DNA from: Auanema rhodensis
Taxonomy: Eukaryota > Nematoda > Chromadorea > Rhabditida > Rhabditidae
NCBI GenBank assembly: GCA_964057225.1
Contig: OZ059898.1
Location: 19,445,267 to 19,509,266 of the forward strand
DNA length: 64,000 nt
Reading direction: 5' to 3'
Made by a program: the position numbers and the translations under genes. Shown here piece after piece: positions 60,201 through 64,000 of the stretch. Numbering within the stretch: position 1 is the stretch's first letter; each line of letters starts with the position of its first letter. The notes beneath the pieces are model-generated. The model was not told the DNA's origin and made no database searches. It saw nothing but the letters and a program-made list of their open reading frames with translations.

Positions 60201-63200
60201 CAACTAATTTTTGTATAAAGCGTTTCTCAATGTAGTATAGTGCATTCGATGCAGATTTGTAAGCTGCGTCGATCTGTGTTATCAGATTTGCGCTAGCTTA
60301 AAAGTGCACCGAGATATCAACTGATATAAGTTCACACTTATATCCTCGATTTTCACCCTGAAGAATTAATTTTTTCGTTGAATAACATTAGCCATCGTCT
60401 TTGCCTTATAAAAAGGAATCTGAAAACATTTACTTTTTGCTAAATTATTTTGAAATTTTTCGAAAAAATTTTTGTCAAAATGTTTTTGGAAGCAATGTTG
60501 AGTGTACATGGAAACTCAACATACACTAATGCATCATTTTTCAAACGATCATAACTAATTTTTGTATTAAGCGTTTCTCAATGTAGTATAGTGCATTCGA
60601 TGCGGATTTTTAAGCTGCGTCGATCTGTGTTGTCAGATTTGCGCTAGCTTAAAAATGCACCGAGACATCAACTGATATAAGTTCACACTTATATCCTCGA
60701 TTTTCACCCTGAAGAAATAATTTTTTCGTTGAATAACATTGTCCATCGTCTTTGCCTTGAAAGAAGGAATCTAAAAACATCTACTTTTTGCTAAACTTTT
60801 CTGAAATTTTTCGAAAAAATTTTTGTCAAAATGTTTTTGGAAGCAATGTTGAGTGTACATGGAAACTCAACATACACTAATGCATCATTTTTCAAACGAT
60901 CATAACTAATTTCTGTATTAAGCGTTTCTCAATGTAGTATAGTGCATTCGATGCGGATTTTTAAGCTGCGTCGATCTGTGTTGTCAGATTTGCGCTAACT
61001 TAAAAATGCACCGAGACATCAACTGATACAAGTTCACACTTATATCCTCGATTTTCATCCTGAAGAATTAATTTTTTCGTTGAAAAACATTGTCCATCGT
61101 CTTTGCCTTGAAAAAAGAAATCTAAAAACATTTACTTTTTGCTAAATTATTTTGAAATTTTTCGAAAAAATTTTTGTCAAAATGTTTTTGGAAGCAATGT
61201 TGAGTGTACATGGAAACTCAACATACACTAATGCATCATTTTTCAAACGATCATAACTAATTTTTGTATTAAGCGTTTCTCAATGTAGTATAGTGCATTC
61301 GATGCGGATTTTTAAGCTGCGTCGATCTGTGTTGTCAGATTTGCGCTAGCTTAAAAATGCACCGAGACATCAACTGATACAAGTTCACACTTATATCCTC
61401 GATTTTCATCCTGAAGAATTAATTTTTTCGTTGAATAACATTGTCCATCGTCTTTGCCTTGAAAAACGAAATCTGAAAACTTCTACTTTTTGCTAAATTA
61501 TTTTGAAATTTTTCGAAAAAATTTTTGTCAAAATGTTTTTGGAAGCAATGTTGAGTGTACATGGAAACTCAACATACACTAATGCATCATTTTTCAAACG
61601 ATCATAACTAATTTCTGTATTAAGCGTTTCTCAATGTAGTATAGTGCATTCGATGCGGATTTTTAAGCTGCGTCGATCTGTGTTGTCAGATTTGCGCTAG
61701 CTTAAAAATGCACCGAGATATCAACTGATATAAGTTCACACTTATATCCTTGATTTTCACCCTGAAGAATTAATTTTTTCGTTGAATAACGTTGTCCATC
61801 GTCTTTGCCTTGAAAAAAGGAATCTAAAAACATCTACTTTTTGCTAAATTATTCTGAAATTTTAAGAAAAAATTTTTGTCAAAATGTTTTTGGAAGCAAT
61901 GTTGAGTGTACATGGAAACTCAACATACACTAATGCATCATTTTTCAAACGATCATAACTAATTTCTGTATTAAACGTTTCTCAATGTAGTATAGTGCAT
62001 TCGATGCGGATTTTTAAGCTGCTTCGATCTGTGTTATCAGATTTGCGCTAGCTTAAAAATGCACCGAGACATCAACTGATATAAGTTCACACTTATATCC
62101 TCGATTTTCACCCTGAAGAATTGATTTTTTCGTTGAATAACATTGTCCATCGTCTTTGCCTTGAAAAACGAAATCTAAAAACATTTACTTTTTGCTAAAT
62201 TATTTTGAAATTTTTCGAAAAAATTTTTGTCAAAATGTTTTTGGAAGCAATGTTGAGTGTACATGGAAACTCAACATACACTAATGCATCATTTTTCAAA
62301 CGATCATAACTAATTTTTGTATTAAGCGTTTCTCAATGTAGTATAGTGCATTCGATGCGGATTTTTAAGCTGCGTCGATCTGTGTTATCAGATTTGCGCT
62401 AGCTTAAAAATGCACCGAGACATCAACTGATATAAGTTCACACTTATATCCTCGATTTTCACCCTGAAGAATTTATTTTTTCGTTGAATAACATTGTCCA
62501 TCGTCTTTGCCTTGAAAAAAGGAATCTAAAAACATCTACTTTTTGCTAAATTATTCTGAAATTTTTCGAAAAAATTTTTGTCAAAATGTTTTTGGAAGCA
62601 ATGTTGAGTGTACATGGAAACTCAACATACACTAATGCATCATTTTTCAAACGATCATAACTAATTTTTGTATAAAGCGTTTCTCAATGTAGTATAGTGC
62701 ATTCGATGCAGATTTGTGAGCTGCGTCGATCTGTGTTATCAGATTTGCGCTAGCTTAAAAATGCACCGAGACATCAACTGATATAAGTTCACACTTATAT
62801 CCTCGATTTTCACCCTGAAGAATTAATTTTTTCGTTGAATAACATTGTCCATCGTCTTTGCCTTGAAAAAAGAAATCTAAAAACATTTACTTTTTGCTAA
62901 ATTATTTTGAAATTTTTCGAAAAAATTTTTGTCAAAATGTTTTTGGAAGCAATGTTGAGTGTACATGGAAACTCAACATACACTAATGCATCATTTTTCA
63001 AACGATCATAACTAATTTCTGTATTAAACGTTTCTCAATGTAGTATAGTGCATTCGATGCGGATTTTTAAGCTGCGTCGATCTGTGTTATCAGATTTGCG
63101 CTAGCTTAAAAATGCACCGAGACATCAACTGATATAAGTTCACACTTATATCCTCGATTTTCACCCTGAAGAATTAATTTTTTCGTTGAATAACGTTGTC

Positions 63201-64000
63201 CATCGTCTTTGCCTTGAAAAAAGGAATCTAAAAACATCTACTTTTTGCTAAATTATTTCGAAATTTTTCGAAAAAATTTTTGTCAAAATGTTTTTGGAAG
63301 CAATGTTGAGTGTACATGGAAACTCAACATACACTAATGCATCATTTTTCAAACGATCATAACTAATTTTTGTATTAAGCGTTTTTCAATGTAGTATAGT
63401 GCATTCGATGCGGATTTTTAAGCTGCGTCGATCTGTGTTATCAGATTTGCGCTAGCTTAAAAATGCACCGAGACATCAACTGATATAAGTTCACACTTAT
63501 ATCCTCGATTTTCACCCTGAAGAATTGATTTTTTCGTTGAATAACATTGTCCATCGTCTTTGCCTTGAAAAACGAAATCTAAAAACATTTACTTTTTGCT
63601 AAATTATTTTGAAATTTTTCGAAAAAATTTTTGTCAAAATGTTTTTGGAAGCAATGTTGAGTGTACATGGAAACTCAACATACACTAATGCATCATTTTT
63701 CAAACGATCATAACTAATTTCTGTATTAAGCGTTTCTCAATGTAGTATAGTGCATTCAATGCGGATTTTTAAGCTGCGTCGATCTGTGTTGTCAGATTTG
63801 CGCTAGCTTAAAAATGCACCGAGATATCAACTGATATAAGTTCACACTTATATCCTCGATTTTCACCCTGAAGAATTAATTTTTTCGTTGAATAACATTG
63901 TCCATCGTCTTTGCCTTGAAAAAAGAAATCTAAAAACATTTACTTTTTGCTAAATTATTTTGAAATTTTTCGAAAAAATTTTTGTCAAAATGTTTTTGGA

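Larger units (their letters stand above)
17598..64000. repeat. Right satellite array, about 132 monomers of 351 bp
   Basis: It resumes with the missing 47 nt of the split monomer (17598-17644). CGAAAA unit starts then run from 17645 to 63971: 46326 bases, 132 x 351 minus 6. The small deficit comes from subtypes with a shortened A-run after GCCTTG (for example near 20401, 29880, 31285, 33740, 36897). Variation is wider than in the left array: GCATTCGATG replaces GCATTTGATG, GAGACATC replaces GAGATATC, and there are subtypes with GCAGTTTTG, TATAAAGCG, CCTTATAAAAAG and others. No gene is supported anywhere in these 46 kb; short open frames (for example 47646-47873, 54386-54602, 57194-57385) are repeat-derived. 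Confidence 0.97.

Overview
The window is almost entirely one tandem satellite array from a eukaryotic genome, split once by a retroelement. The repeat unit is a 351-bp AT-rich monomer. By my phase count there are 24 complete monomers on the left (1-8424), one monomer split by the insertion (8425-8728 plus 17598-17644), and about 132 monomers on the right (17645-63970), followed by 30 bases of the next. Nearly every copy is in the same orientation and register. I see no host protein gene, tRNA, rRNA, intron-bearing gene or CRISPR array. Such an array is typical of centromeric, pericentromeric or subtelomeric heterochromatin, but the window alone does not show which. The Gypsy-type reverse transcriptase and RNase H text looks most like nematode Cer-type elements to me. 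That makes an invertebrate host, perhaps a nematode, my best guess, with low confidence; a beetle or other insect with a large satellite is not excluded.

Layout. 1-8728: satellite with an alternating two-type pattern and a four-monomer higher-order repeat (HOR, 1404 bp). 8729-17597: an 8869-bp Ty3/Gypsy-like LTR element on the minus strand. 17598-64000: satellite with several superimposed HORs (6-mer, 11-mer, nested 5/6/7-mer blocks) and a gradual change of diagnostic variants from left to right.

The element, read on the minus strand, runs: 5' LTR (about 17219-17597), a tRNA-Pro-like primer binding site (17201-17218), leader, one Gag-Pol reading frame (16788 to 11407), polypurine tract (11278-11266), 3' LTR (11265 to about 10887). 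A second primer binding site, leader and gag then follow directly and are cut just after the protease active-site motif at 8729. This is one full element plus the start of a second in tandem sharing an LTR. The two copies of the repeated 2537 bp differ at one base that I could find.

Two features stand out. First, the Pol frame carries protease, RT, RNase H and the integrase HHCC zinc finger with the first catalytic Asp. It then leaves recognisable integrase sequence and continues in frame for about 338 residues of an unidentified C-terminal domain with a basic tail, so the rest of the DDE core is absent. Second, the 8869 bp sit in the satellite with no target-site duplication and no lost base: the split monomer adds up to exactly 304+47=351. 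Together these suggest, but do not prove, that this copy entered by an integrase-independent end-joining route. Each satellite monomer also carries four conserved dyads, one of them a 51-nt near-hairpin, and is about two nucleosome repeats long.
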